Below are positions 9,269 through 17,640 of a stretch of DNA of 64,000 nucleotides, piece after piece. The translations under genes and the position numbers were made by a program. The notes beneath the pieces are model-generated. The model was not told where the DNA came from and made no database searches. It saw nothing but the letters and a program-made list of their open reading frames with translations. Source of the stretch: UBA5070 sp035352895 (GTDB taxonomy: Bacteria > Fibrobacterota > Fibrobacteria > UBA5070); assembly GCA_035352895.1 (NCBI GenBank), contig DAOPYN010000001.1:62001-126000 (forward strand). The letters are read 5' to 3'. Every line of letters starts with the position of its first letter. Positions within the stretch are counted from its first letter, which is position 1.

Positions 9269-9306
9269 CGTTGCCGCGGAAACGCGGCAACGGCGCGTTT
9301 CCGCGC
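9269..9306. terminator. Tandem perfect hairpins after the HSDR_N-like gene
   Basis: A 10-bp perfect stem with a GAAA tetraloop (arms 9269-9278 and 9283-9292) is followed at once by a 5-bp stem (9293-9297 and 9302-9306). There is no long T-tract. The position 43 bases after the stop at 9226 suggests transcription termination or 3' end protection. A structured leader of the next gene is the alternative. Confidence 0.5.
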
Positions 9307-9468
9307 TTTCCCTGCGTTCGGAATATGGTGGGAGGAAGGACGAAGGACGGCGACCGCATCGCTTCCGGGAATATCCTGTTGGAGGTTCCGCCCGTGGGTG
9401 CTGCGTCTCGAGCGTCTCAGGGAAGAGGCCGCGAGTCGAGCGGGGAAAAGGAATCTGCGGTTTTTCCA

Positions 9469-12246
9469 ATGAGGAATCCTTCCATGATGGTCCGTTCCCT
9501 GTGTGGTGTCCTTGTGGCCGCGGTGGCAGGCTGGTCGGATGTGGCCGTCCGGCAGTTCGAATCGGCCTCCGACTCCCTGCGCGACATGTTGTTCTGGGCC
9601 TGCGATTCCTCGCAGGCGAACCTTTCCCTGGATTCCACCGATCCTCTTGTCGGCAAGTCCAGTGCGCGGCTCGACTACGTACTGACCCCCAAGGCGACCG
9701 AGTGGCCCTGGGTTGGCGCCTACACCGGGCTGCAGGGCGTGAGGGACTTGCGGGGAGCCACCGGCATCCATATCCGCCTGGAATCCAGCACAGGGGGGCG
9801 CAAGATCGCGATCCACTTGGCTTCGGACTGGTATTCGACGGCCCATGCGGTGGCCAATGTCCGCTGGCAGTGGGTGTTCCCCTTGCGTGCCGGCGTGATC
9901 GACACCGTCCTGCGGATCGCGGACCTCGAAGTCCCTCCCGAAATGGCGATCTACGAGAAGGCGTTGTACCCCACCGTTCCGCCCAAGGAGGAGGTCCTCC
10001 AGGGGATCGTCGGGATCGGACTGGACGTCAATCTCCCGAACGAAATGCTTTCCGGGACCGCTCCTGGTTGGATCCGCTGGGACGACATCCAGGTGGTGGG
10101 CCAGACCAGTCTCCTGCCGGGGATCCAACCCAAGTACATCACCCTTCGCCAGGAGCCTGAGGATTCGGTGGTGGGGCATCCCGACAGCGTGCGCAGCCAG
10201 TGGCACTGGGCCAATGGGGCGTCGACCGTGTCGGTGAAGCGCAATTCCTACCGGATCTGCTGGGGCTACCGGGATGTCCGCTTCGATTTCGCTTTCGCGA
10301 ACGATCCGGGCAAGAGCTATTCCGCCTACGCCGGACTCGGTTTGGGATTGCGGGGTGATTCCGCATGGGATCTTCGTCCGATCACCCGCTGGGAGTTCGC
10401 GTACAACACTCCGGAAACCAAGCGTCCGGTGTGGGTGCACCTTAGTTCCAACCGCTATCCCCAGGAACTGGTGGATTCTGGGGTCACCTACGGGTGGGAA
10501 CATGCGTTCTACTCCAGCGCGCGTGGCGCGGAAGCGGCGGTGCTCTACACGTCCGCCCTCAAGCCTCCCGCCTGGGCCAAGAACCGCACCCGATTGCTGG
10601 CCATGCTTCCTCCGGTGGATTCCATCCTCCAGGGCGTGACGGGCATCGAGATCTCCCCAACGGCGGCGTTCAACACCTCCGGCGAGGTGGTGGCGTCGAG
10701 TGCGGCCAGCTACTTCCAAGTCAACCATTTCGTGGGTCTGGGCATGGATGCCTGGAAACCCGCTCCGGCTCTGGGCGAGCCCGGGCCCAAACCGACGGAT
10801 CCTGTCTCGTATGTCCTGCGTCGCTTCGAGAAGGGCGCCGACTCCCTGGTGGGCGACGATCCGTACGCCTCCGATTCGTCGGTCGCCTTGGTTTCCATGG
10901 ACACTCTGCATCCGATTTCCGGCAAGGCGAGCGGTCGGTTGGACTACGTGCTGGATCCCCGGGGAACCGACTACCCCTTCGCGGGGTATTTCGCCTGGTT
11001 CGACAAGGTCGTGGATTTCCGCATGCCCACCGGGTTGCGGATCAAGGTCAACTCCAGCGCCTATGGCAAGCAGATGGAAGTCGCTCTCGCGTCCACGTGG
11101 CTGCCGTTGCCGCACACCAACCTGGCCGTGGACTATCGATGGGTGTTTCCGTTGCGCCAGGGTCCGACCGACACCACCTTGCTGCTCGCCGATGCCAAGG
11201 TCAACGATTGGGAACGGTCTCAATTTCCGTACTTGGTCAAGACCTTGCCCGCCAAGGCGACCATCTTCCAAGGGGTCTACGGGGTGGCTTTCCACATCAA
11301 CACGACGACTCCCGTCGCCACCGCCCAGGCGGGATACCTGCTGGTGGACGACATTTCTCTGGTCGGGGTGGACACCCTGCCGCGCGGAGCCGAGGCCAAG
11401 CTCCTCCAGGTGCGCGAGGCGGATTACAACCAGGCGTCGCATCCGGACAGCGCCTACCGGACATGGAGCTTCGCCAACTCCGCCTCCAAGGTGTCCGTGC
11501 GACGGAATCTGGACAACGTCACCTGGGGCTCGGCGGATTTCAAGATGGACTTCAAGTTCCAGAACCAGCCTGGGCAGGCGTTTTCCGCCTACGCGGGAAT
11601 GGGTCTGGGCCTGCGGGGCGATTCCGCCTGGGACCTGCGCGGCGCGGCCCGGTGGGAGTTCGCGCAGAACACGCCTGATGCCTCCCGCAAGGTGTGGGTG
11701 AACCTGGTCTCCGATCGCTATCCCCAGGAGCTGGTGGATTCCGGCGTGGTGTACGGATGGGAGGAGACCTTCGACGCGACCTTCCGCCAGTGGGAAGGGA
11801 ACGTGATGTATACGGACAGCCTCAAGCCGCCGTCCTGGGCCAAGGGCCGCACGCGCTTGTTGGCCATGCTGCCCCCGGTGGACACCATCCTGCAGGCCGT
11901 GCGCGGGATCGAGTTCCACCCGCAGCCTCTGTGGGATGCCCAGGGGCTCCTGCCCGCGGGCGGGGATTCCAGCTCCATCCAGGTCAACCACGTGATCGCC
12001 GTGGGATTGGACACCTGGAAGCCTGCCCCGGTGCGCCTGTCCGGAATCGCTGGATCGCGCGGAGTCCGGCAGTCGTGGCAGAGGATCGGACGGACGCTGT
12101 TCAACCGGGGCGGGACAGCCCTGGAGCTGTTCTCGCCCGATGGCCGGCTCCAAGGACGGCTCGAGCCGGGCGCGTCCAGGATCGTGGCTCCCGGCCTGGT
12201 CCTGGTCCGGTCGGCGGGACGGACGGAGACTCTGGCGATCCCTTGA
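9469..12246 (+). CDS. Secreted protein with duplicated beta-sandwich modules
   Basis: 925 residues from the ATG at 9469 (others at 9484 and 9487). A hydrophobic N-terminus (MVRSLCGVLVAAVAGWSDVA) suits a signal peptide. The body is a tandem duplication of about 430 residues. Each unit has an A module (from FESASDSL or FEKGADSL through the WVFPLR strand to a GIGLDVN or GVAFHIN strand) and a B module (with YSAYAG or FSAYAG, LGLRGDSAWDLR and YPQELVDSGV). The modules look like carbohydrate-binding jelly rolls (CBM11/CIA30-like), which is inferred from pattern only. The last 45 residues (ELFSPDGRLQGRLEPG...) resemble a C-terminal sorting or secretion domain. No catalytic residues are recognised. 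Confidence 0.75.
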   Translation: MRNPSMMVRSLCGVLVAAVAGWSDVAVRQFESASDSLRDMLFWACDSSQANLSLDSTDPLVGKSSARLDYVLTPKATEWPWVGAYTGLQGVRDLRGATGIHIRLESSTGGRKIAIHLASDWYSTAHAVANVRWQWVFPLRAGVIDTVLRIADLEVPPEMAIYEKALYPTVPPKEEVLQGIVGIGLDVNLPNEMLSGTAPGWIRWDDIQVVGQTSLLPGIQPKYITLRQEPEDSVVGHPDSVRSQWHWANGASTVSVKRNSYRICWGYRDVRFDFAFANDPGKSYSAYAGLGLGLRGDSAWDLRPITRWEFAYNTPETKRPVWVHLSSNRYPQELVDSGVTYGWEHAFYSSARGAEAAVLYTSALKPPAWAKNRTRLLAMLPPVDSILQGVTGIEISPTAAFNTSGEVVASSAASYFQVNHFVGLGMDAWKPAPALGEPGPKPTDPVSYVLRRFEKGADSLVGDDPYASDSSVALVSMDTLHPISGKASGRLDYVLDPRGTDYPFAGYFAWFDKVVDFRMPTGLRIKVNSSAYGKQMEVALASTWLPLPHTNLAVDYRWVFPLRQGPTDTTLLLADAKVNDWERSQFPYLVKTLPAKATIFQGVYGVAFHINTTTPVATAQAGYLLVDDISLVGVDTLPRGAEAKLLQVREADYNQASHPDSAYRTWSFANSASKVSVRRNLDNVTWGSADFKMDFKFQNQPGQAFSAYAGMGLGLRGDSAWDLRGAARWEFAQNTPDASRKVWVNLVSDRYPQELVDSGVVYGWEETFDATFRQWEGNVMYTDSLKPPSWAKGRTRLLAMLPPVDTILQAVRGIEFHPQPLWDAQGLLPAGGDSSSIQVNHVIAVGLDTWKPAPVRLSGIAGSRGVRQSWQRIGRTLFNRGGTALELFSPDGRLQGRLEPGASRIVAPGLVLVRSAGRTETLAIP

Positions 12247-12252
12247 GACTTC

Positions 12253-12281
12253 GCGATCGGCCGGGCGGTCCGGCCGATCGC
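12253..12281. terminator. Perfect 12-bp hairpin after the duplicated secreted protein gene
   Basis: Arms 12253-12264 and 12270-12281 pair perfectly around a five-base loop, six bases after the stop at 12246. It lies between convergent genes, so it probably ends transcripts from the left gene. There is no T-tract. Confidence 0.6.
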
Positions 12282-12303
12282 TCTCCGCCTGGTTCCGGTT
12301 CCT

Positions 12304-12330
12304 CCGGATTGACGGATTCCGTCAATCCGG
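12304..12330. terminator. Perfect 12-bp hairpin after glgA
   Basis: Arms 12304-12315 and 12319-12330 pair perfectly around a three-base loop. It lies 11 bases past the glgA stop on the minus strand and forms a back-to-back pair with the hairpin at 12253-12281. Confidence 0.6.
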
Positions 12331-12341
12331 ATGTTGTGGTC

Positions 12342-13799
12342 TCAGCGCAGCTTGGACAGCGCGTGGTGGTAGGCGTCCACGTAGTGGCGGGCGGAGGTTT
12401 CCCAGGAGAAATCGCGGCCCATCACGCGGCGGCGCATGGTCAGGAAGTGGTCGGGACGGTCGAAGAACGTGCTCACCGCCCAGCCCAGCGTGTAGTAGAG
12501 GGAATCCACGCGGTAGTCGTCGAACACGAAACCGTCTCCGCCGCCGTCGTGCTCGATGTAGTTCCAGACCGTGTCGGCCAGGCCTCCGGTGCGCCGCACC
12601 ACGGGAAGCGTGCCGTAGCGCATCGCGTACATCTGGGAAAGGCCGCACGGTTCGAACAGGCTGGGCATCAGATACAGGTCCGAGCCCGCGTACACCCGGT
12701 GCGCGAGGTCTTCCCGATACCCGATCCAATTGCCCACCCGGCCGGGATGGCGGCGCTGCAGGTCGCCCACCCACCATTCGTAGTGGGGATTCCCCGATCC
12801 CACCAGCACGAACTGGATGTGCATGCCTCCGATGGCCCGTTCCATGGCGGGTTCGATCAGCTCGAAACCCTTGCCTGGAGCCAGCCGCGAGACCACCGAG
12901 ACGATGCAGGCGGTGGGGTCCTCGACAAGGCCCATCTGGCGCTGGAGCTCCGACCGGCAGACGGCCCGTCCGGAAAGATCCGCGGAGGAGAACGTGGCCG
13001 GAAGGAATCCGTCCGAGGAAGGGTCGTAGAGCTCCGGATCGATGCCGTTGAGGATTCCGAAAAGGTCCCATGAACGGCGACGCAAGGCTTCGTGCAGTCC
13101 CTTGCCGCCGACTTCGCCCTGGATCTCGTGGGCGTAGGTGGGACTCACTGTGGTGATGGCGTCCGCGAAGTGGACACCGGCCTTGAGCAGGTTGACGCCG
13201 CCGTGGTCCTCGAACTTTTCCGCGGTGAAGTGCTCGGGGCCCATGCCCATCCAGTGCATCACGCCCTTGTCGCCCTGGCCTTGGTAGGCGAGGTTGTGGA
13301 TGGTGAGCACCGTGGCCGTCGCCGACAGCGGCGAGAGCACGGAGTCCCATGTCTTGCGGAAGGCGATGGCGGGTGCGCCCTGCCAATCGTGGGCGTGGAG
13401 GACGTCGGGAATCCAGCCCGTGTCCTTGCAGGCCTGGAGGGCGGCTTTGCCGAGGAAGGCGAAACGTCCGTTGTTGTCCAGGTAGGGCTGGCCGTCCTGG
13501 TCGTAGACCCCAGGTCGCCCGAACATGTCGCCATGGTCGATGAACCACGCCCGGACCCCGTCGCCGTGGTCGGCTTCGTGCAGGCCGCACCAGACCTCTC
13601 CGGTCCCCATGTGCACGCAGAGGTTCTGGCGGTACTCCACACCGTGGCGCTGGCGGTCGATCCGGCTGTAGAGCGGGATGCAGATGCGCACCTCGTGGCC
13701 GAGCCGAGCGAGCGCCTTGGGGAGGGAACCTACGACGCCGGCGAGACCTCCGGTGGTGACGTAGGGGTGGGATTCGGACGCGACGAAAAGGATCTTCAT
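12342..13799 (-). CDS. glgA: Glycogen synthase (ADP-glucose type)
   Basis: 485 residues, the usual length for bacterial GlgA (GT5), which extends alpha-1,4-glucan from ADP-glucose in the cytoplasm. The N-terminal GT5 domain carries HAHDWQGAPA and TIHNLAYQG, and the C-terminal domain has VSRLAPGKG and the LFEPCGLSQMYAMRYG nucleotide-sugar site with its conserved glutamate, then RRTGGLADTV. One key position is unusual. The family motif K-x-G-G-L near residue 15, whose lysine contacts ADP-glucose in the E. coli enzyme, reads T-T-G-G-L here. The gene stands alone and converges on the duplicated secreted protein gene. A second glycogen-type glycosyltransferase lies at 55161-56384. Confidence 0.92.
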   Translation of the reverse strand: MKILFVASESHPYVTTGGLAGVVGSLPKALARLGHEVRICIPLYSRIDRQRHGVEYRQNLCVHMGTGEVWCGLHEADHGDGVRAWFIDHGDMFGRPGVYDQDGQPYLDNNGRFAFLGKAALQACKDTGWIPDVLHAHDWQGAPAIAFRKTWDSVLSPLSATATVLTIHNLAYQGQGDKGVMHWMGMGPEHFTAEKFEDHGGVNLLKAGVHFADAITTVSPTYAHEIQGEVGGKGLHEALRRRSWDLFGILNGIDPELYDPSSDGFLPATFSSADLSGRAVCRSELQRQMGLVEDPTACIVSVVSRLAPGKGFELIEPAMERAIGGMHIQFVLVGSGNPHYEWWVGDLQRRHPGRVGNWIGYREDLAHRVYAGSDLYLMPSLFEPCGLSQMYAMRYGTLPVVRRTGGLADTVWNYIEHDGGGDGFVFDDYRVDSLYYTLGWAVSTFFDRPDHFLTMRRRVMGRDFSWETSARHYVDAYHHALSKLR

Positions 13800-13889
13800 G
13801 GAACGGCACGAAACCTAATTCTCCTCGGCCGTGTTCGCCCGGATCCCGCGCGCATTGTGCCGGACCCTCGAAAATGGGACAATCCGGTC

Positions 13890-14447
13890 ATGGACCTGTC
13901 ATCCACCCAATCACCCGAGACTGCCCGTCGAGGCTTCACCCTGCTGGAGCTCGTGGTCGTCGTCGCGATCATCGGGATCGCTTCCGGGTTCGCCGTGACC
14001 AGTTGGGGCAGGATGCAAAGCCGATCGCAGGCGCGCGGCTCCATCGAACGGGTGGTCCTGGCCCTGCACCAGAGCCGTTCCGAGGCGGTCACCCGCAATC
14101 GGCGCGTCGGCGTGTTCGCTTCCGAAGACACCGCCGTGCACTTCTTCGCGGCGGGCGAAACCCGCACGGGGTACCGTTTCCTGCGGTTTTCCGACTCCGA
14201 TTCCGGGATCGTGGGGCTCTTCGATCCGTCCGATTCCATCCTGCAGCCTTGGGTCCCCCTGGATGGCAAGGTCTTCACCTACGCGGTCTCCTCCAGCGGT
14301 TCGACCCTCGATGGGGTCAGTCTGGTCTTCCATGCCGACGGATCGTGCGAGCACGACCTTTCCGCGAAGATGGGCATCGCCGGATTCCAGGACACTTTCC
14401 GTCTATCCCTGCTGCCGGCCACCGGGCTGGCCATCCTGGAGGAATGA
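13890..14447 (+). CDS. GspH/FimT-type pseudopilin
   Basis: 185 residues. After a 14-residue leader comes the prepilin peptidase site and methylated N-terminus R-R-G-FTLLELVVVVAIIGIASG, with the glycine at -1, phenylalanine at +1 and glutamate at +5. The size and the globular C-terminal half fit the GspH/FimT minor pilin family, which primes type IV pilus or type II secretion pseudopilus assembly at the inner membrane. It is the first of four closely packed pilin-like genes. The next start lies one base past this stop. Confidence 0.85.
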   Translation: MDLSSTQSPETARRGFTLLELVVVVAIIGIASGFAVTSWGRMQSRSQARGSIERVVLALHQSRSEAVTRNRRVGVFASEDTAVHFFAAGETRTGYRFLRFSDSDSGIVGLFDPSDSILQPWVPLDGKVFTYAVSSSGSTLDGVSLVFHADGSCEHDLSAKMGIAGFQDTFRLSLLPATGLAILEE

Positions 14448-14448
14448 A

Positions 14449-14835
14449 ATGCGCCGCGCGTTCAGCATGATCGAAGTCATGGTGGCCCTGGTCATCCTCG
14501 GGATCGTCGTGGCCATCTTCCTGCAGACCAACAAGTATTCCACTCGCAACCAGGGCAAGACCCGGAACTGGACCTCCGAGGCCGCCGTGCTGGAGAAGAC
14601 CGTGGAGACCCTGCGCACGGACTACTCGGTGACCGAACTCCAGGGCATGTCCAGGAGTTGGATCGACAGTTCCCAGGGCGGAGCCAAGTTCGAAGTGAGC
14701 GTGGCCGGCTCGGTGGCGCCATCCACGATCGCCACCGGATTCCCTCCGACCATGCTGGCGCAGGTGGTGGTCACCGTGAAGAAGCCCGGCGACACCGACA
14801 GCCTGTCCGTCACCACCGTCATGTGGGTGAACTGA
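14449..14835 (+). CDS. PilV-type minor pilin
   Basis: 128 residues with a very short leader (MRRA) ahead of FSMIEVMVALVILGIVVAIF, the hydrophobic pilin stalk helix with glutamate at +5. The leader ends in alanine rather than the usual glycine at the cleavage site, which some minor pilins tolerate. Small size and position between a GspH-like and a PilW-like gene suggest a PilV/GspI role in the priming complex. It starts one base after the upstream stop and overlaps the next start by one base (TGATG). Confidence 0.8.
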   Translation: MRRAFSMIEVMVALVILGIVVAIFLQTNKYSTRNQGKTRNWTSEAAVLEKTVETLRTDYSVTELQGMSRSWIDSSQGGAKFEVSVAGSVAPSTIATGFPPTMLAQVVVTVKKPGDTDSLSVTTVMWVN

Positions 14836-15773
14836 TGCGCCGTGGGTTCAGCTTGGTGGAGATCCTGGTGGCCCTGGTGATCATGGTCGTGGTGAGCTCG
14901 TCGGTGCTCCTGGTGTTCCAGTACCAGAGCCGCAACGCGGGCGTGCAGCGTTCGGTCGCCGAGATGAACCTGATGGCCAAGGGGGCCTCCGAGGAGTTGA
15001 CCCGCACCCTGCGGATGGCGGGAGGGATGCTGCCTCCGGGGTGCGGGGGCCTGAAAGTCTGGGGAAGCGGACCGGAACGGGTCACGGTGGCCCTCAACCG
15101 TTCCGGCACGGTGGATACCACGCGGGAACCCTCGGTGTTCTACTTCGGGAGCCTTTCCGTGGGTCCCGGGTCCTTCTCCAACCCGCTGATCCTGCCGGTG
15201 CGCAGCGTGACGGGATTCACCGAGAAAGGCTACGTCCTGACCACGGTGCGGACGCCGCCCCTCAGCTATCCCGCGGCGACCACTCCCGCGCCCTCCAGGG
15301 ACACGCTGATCCCGCTGCCGATCCTCGCGCTCTTCAAGTCGGCCTCCGCCGCCGGGATCTCCACCGGTCCGGTGATCGTCGCCGACGGATCGTACTTCGC
15401 CGCCAAATGGGGTTGGACGAATTCCGTCAAGACGGACATCAACGTGTTCGTGTACGCGATCGATTCCGTGCGCTACCGTCTGGTCGGCGACACCCTCCTG
15501 AGGCGGGTGAACCGCAACGATTCCGCTCCGTACGCCCTGGGGGTGGATTCGCTGCGGCTGCACTACCAGCACCCCAACGGGAACTGGTACGATTCCCTTT
15601 GGAACGCCGCCCCTTCCGGGCAGGTGGAGAAGGTCCGCGTCTCCCTGAAGATGCGGACCCGGAAGAAGGACAACACCTTGGCGAGGACATCCCCGGCGAC
15701 CAAGGGCTACCACTACCAGGTCATCGTCAACGAAGTCGCCTTGCGCAACGTCGAGACGCTCGTCAACAAATGA
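14835..15773 (+). CDS. PilW-type minor pilin
   Basis: 312 residues beginning MRRGFSLVEILVALVIMVVV, a typical class III/IV prepilin N-terminus with G/F cleavage and glutamate at +5. The larger globular domain and the order GspH, PilV, PilW, PilX match the minor pilin operons of type IV pili. Start and stop overlap neighbours (TGATG upstream, ATGA if the first downstream start is used). No PilY1-type tip adhesin gene follows. Confidence 0.8.
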   Translation: MRRGFSLVEILVALVIMVVVSSSVLLVFQYQSRNAGVQRSVAEMNLMAKGASEELTRTLRMAGGMLPPGCGGLKVWGSGPERVTVALNRSGTVDTTREPSVFYFGSLSVGPGSFSNPLILPVRSVTGFTEKGYVLTTVRTPPLSYPAATTPAPSRDTLIPLPILALFKSASAAGISTGPVIVADGSYFAAKWGWTNSVKTDINVFVYAIDSVRYRLVGDTLLRRVNRNDSAPYALGVDSLRLHYQHPNGNWYDSLWNAAPSGQVEKVRVSLKMRTRKKDNTLARTSPATKGYHYQVIVNEVALRNVETLVNK

Positions 15774-15781
15774 GGTGTCCC

Positions 15782-17596
15782 ATGTCCGGACGCGAATCCA
15801 ATCCCAGGCAGGGAATGGCCATGATGCTCGTCCTGGCCATCTCGCTGGTCGTGCTCACCCTGGGCATGGCCATGATCAGCCTTTCCGGCCAGGGCCTGAG
15901 CGGCGCCGCCGACACGAAGACCCGCATCAAGGCGCGATACGCGGCCGAAGCGGGGATCTCGGTCGCCATCGCCGACGCGGTCTACCAGGCCGGCGAGATC
16001 TTCGGCGGCGGCATCACGGCCAGCCACCGCGACGTGCAGAGCGAGAGCGGCAGGGGAGAGGCCGACGTGAGCTCGGGGTCCAACCTGGGCCAGGAGGTGA
16101 TCCTCCAGAAACGCAGCCCCATGAACCAGCTGCGCGGCAACAAGATCCCGCTGAAGATCGAGGCCACGGGAAGGGCCGGGGCCGCCAAGTCGCGGGTTTC
16201 CGCCACCGTGGCGCTCTACCAGGTGCCCATCTACCAGTTCGGGGTGTTCTACGACGGCCCCCTGGAAATCACCCCGGGACCGCTGATGGAGGTGATGGGG
16301 CGCGTGCACACCAACCGCAGCGCCTACTTCCGGGCGGTGGATGGCATCACCTTCCAGGGGCCAGTGACGGTGGCCGACACCATCTTCCAGTGGAAGCGCT
16401 ATTCCAACAGCGTGCTGCGGTATCGCGTGAAACCCGACAGCAGCGGGATGTTCGCTCCGGACCTGGGCTACTCCCTGACGCCCATGACCACGGCCTCCAA
16501 CAGCCAGCCGCCGGAGATCGCGGGGGTGCGCAACGTGCGGTTCGGCGAGACGCGGCTGATCCTTCCCATCGGCGTGGGCACTCCCCGCAGCATCCTGGGC
16601 GTCCGCGATCCCTCGGATGTCGCCGCGCTGCGCCGCCAGAAGTTCGACTGGATCGTGAAGGCGCGGTCGTCCGATTCGGCGCGATTCGTGTACGCGGACG
16701 CGGCCACCCCGCGTCCTTCCTGGATCAAGGGGCCATGGGCGTTCTTCGATCGCCGCGAGAAGAACTGGGTGCGGGTATGGGATTTCGACGTGGCGGCCCT
16801 GACCGCATCGAACTGCCGCGACAGCATCTTCTACCTGGACGACACCACCACCCATGTCTGGCACGTTCCCGGCGCCACCCAGACCACCTTGAACGCGTTT
16901 CGGATCGTCAATGCCAGGGTGCTTCCCCGCAACATGACCATCGCCTCCGGAAAGCCCGTCTACATCATGGGCGACTTCAACAAGCAGAGCGCGTCCGGCG
17001 ACACGACGAAATACGTCAACGCGCAGATCGCCTCCGACGCGGTGACCGTGCTTTCCGGGCAGTGGATGGACTGGAAGGCGGCCAACATCTCCGGATCCCT
17101 TCCCGCCTCCAACAGCTCCCGCGAACAGCCCTTCTCCAACGTCAATTGGCTCTCGTGCCCCGGTTGCGGGACCCCGCCCACGGGAGGCACCTACACGGGT
17201 GTGGCCCTCTCGTCGGACGTGCGCATCAACACGGCCATGATCACGGGAAACCGCCAGACGCTGCCTGCCTGGCTGGCCAACGGGACGACGGAAACGAACT
17301 TCGACAAGAACTACGAAGGCGGATGGCACAACACCCTGCGCTTCCTGGAGGATTGGGGAACCGGGGGGGGGACGCGCAAGGTGGTCTTCAAGGGGTCGTT
17401 CGTCTGCCTGTGGGAAGCCGCCACCGCGGGACTCGTCGTTCCGGATCCGGGCAAGACGGTGATCGGATCCGGGTACTACCGACCTCCGCAACGCTTCTGG
17501 GGCTACGACACGCGATTCGACAACCTGGCGAACATGCCTCCGGGAGCGCCCTTCCTGGCCACCGCGATCGTGACCAACTGGCTGGAAAGGAATTGA
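15782..17596 (+). CDS. PilX-type pilus assembly protein with large passenger
   Basis: 604 residues from the ATG at 15782. That start is favoured over the ATG at 15770 because GAGGTG lies just ahead. The N-terminus fits the PilX_N family: NPRQGMAMMLVLAISLVVLTLGMAM, a single hydrophobic helix lacking the +5 glutamate, followed by AAEAGISVAIADA. Family members are often near 200 residues. The extra 400 residues here, rich in aromatic and beta-type sequence and containing a CPGCG motif (about residue 460), may serve as a tip domain in place of PilY1. That idea is inference. Confidence 0.75.
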   Translation: MSGRESNPRQGMAMMLVLAISLVVLTLGMAMISLSGQGLSGAADTKTRIKARYAAEAGISVAIADAVYQAGEIFGGGITASHRDVQSESGRGEADVSSGSNLGQEVILQKRSPMNQLRGNKIPLKIEATGRAGAAKSRVSATVALYQVPIYQFGVFYDGPLEITPGPLMEVMGRVHTNRSAYFRAVDGITFQGPVTVADTIFQWKRYSNSVLRYRVKPDSSGMFAPDLGYSLTPMTTASNSQPPEIAGVRNVRFGETRLILPIGVGTPRSILGVRDPSDVAALRRQKFDWIVKARSSDSARFVYADAATPRPSWIKGPWAFFDRREKNWVRVWDFDVAALTASNCRDSIFYLDDTTTHVWHVPGATQTTLNAFRIVNARVLPRNMTIASGKPVYIMGDFNKQSASGDTTKYVNAQIASDAVTVLSGQWMDWKAANISGSLPASNSSREQPFSNVNWLSCPGCGTPPTGGTYTGVALSSDVRINTAMITGNRQTLPAWLANGTTETNFDKNYEGGWHNTLRFLEDWGTGGGTRKVVFKGSFVCLWEAATAGLVVPDPGKTVIGSGYYRPPQRFWGYDTRFDNLANMPPGAPFLATAIVTNWLERN

Positions 17597-17640
17597 CTTC
17601 CCGCTTGACCGGAGCGGGTCGGAATGGGAGCATCTGACCG

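Noticed and set aside
12322..13809. Alternative minus-strand frame over glgA
   Set aside because: Out of frame with clear GlgA motifs, and its product is Arg/Pro-rich.
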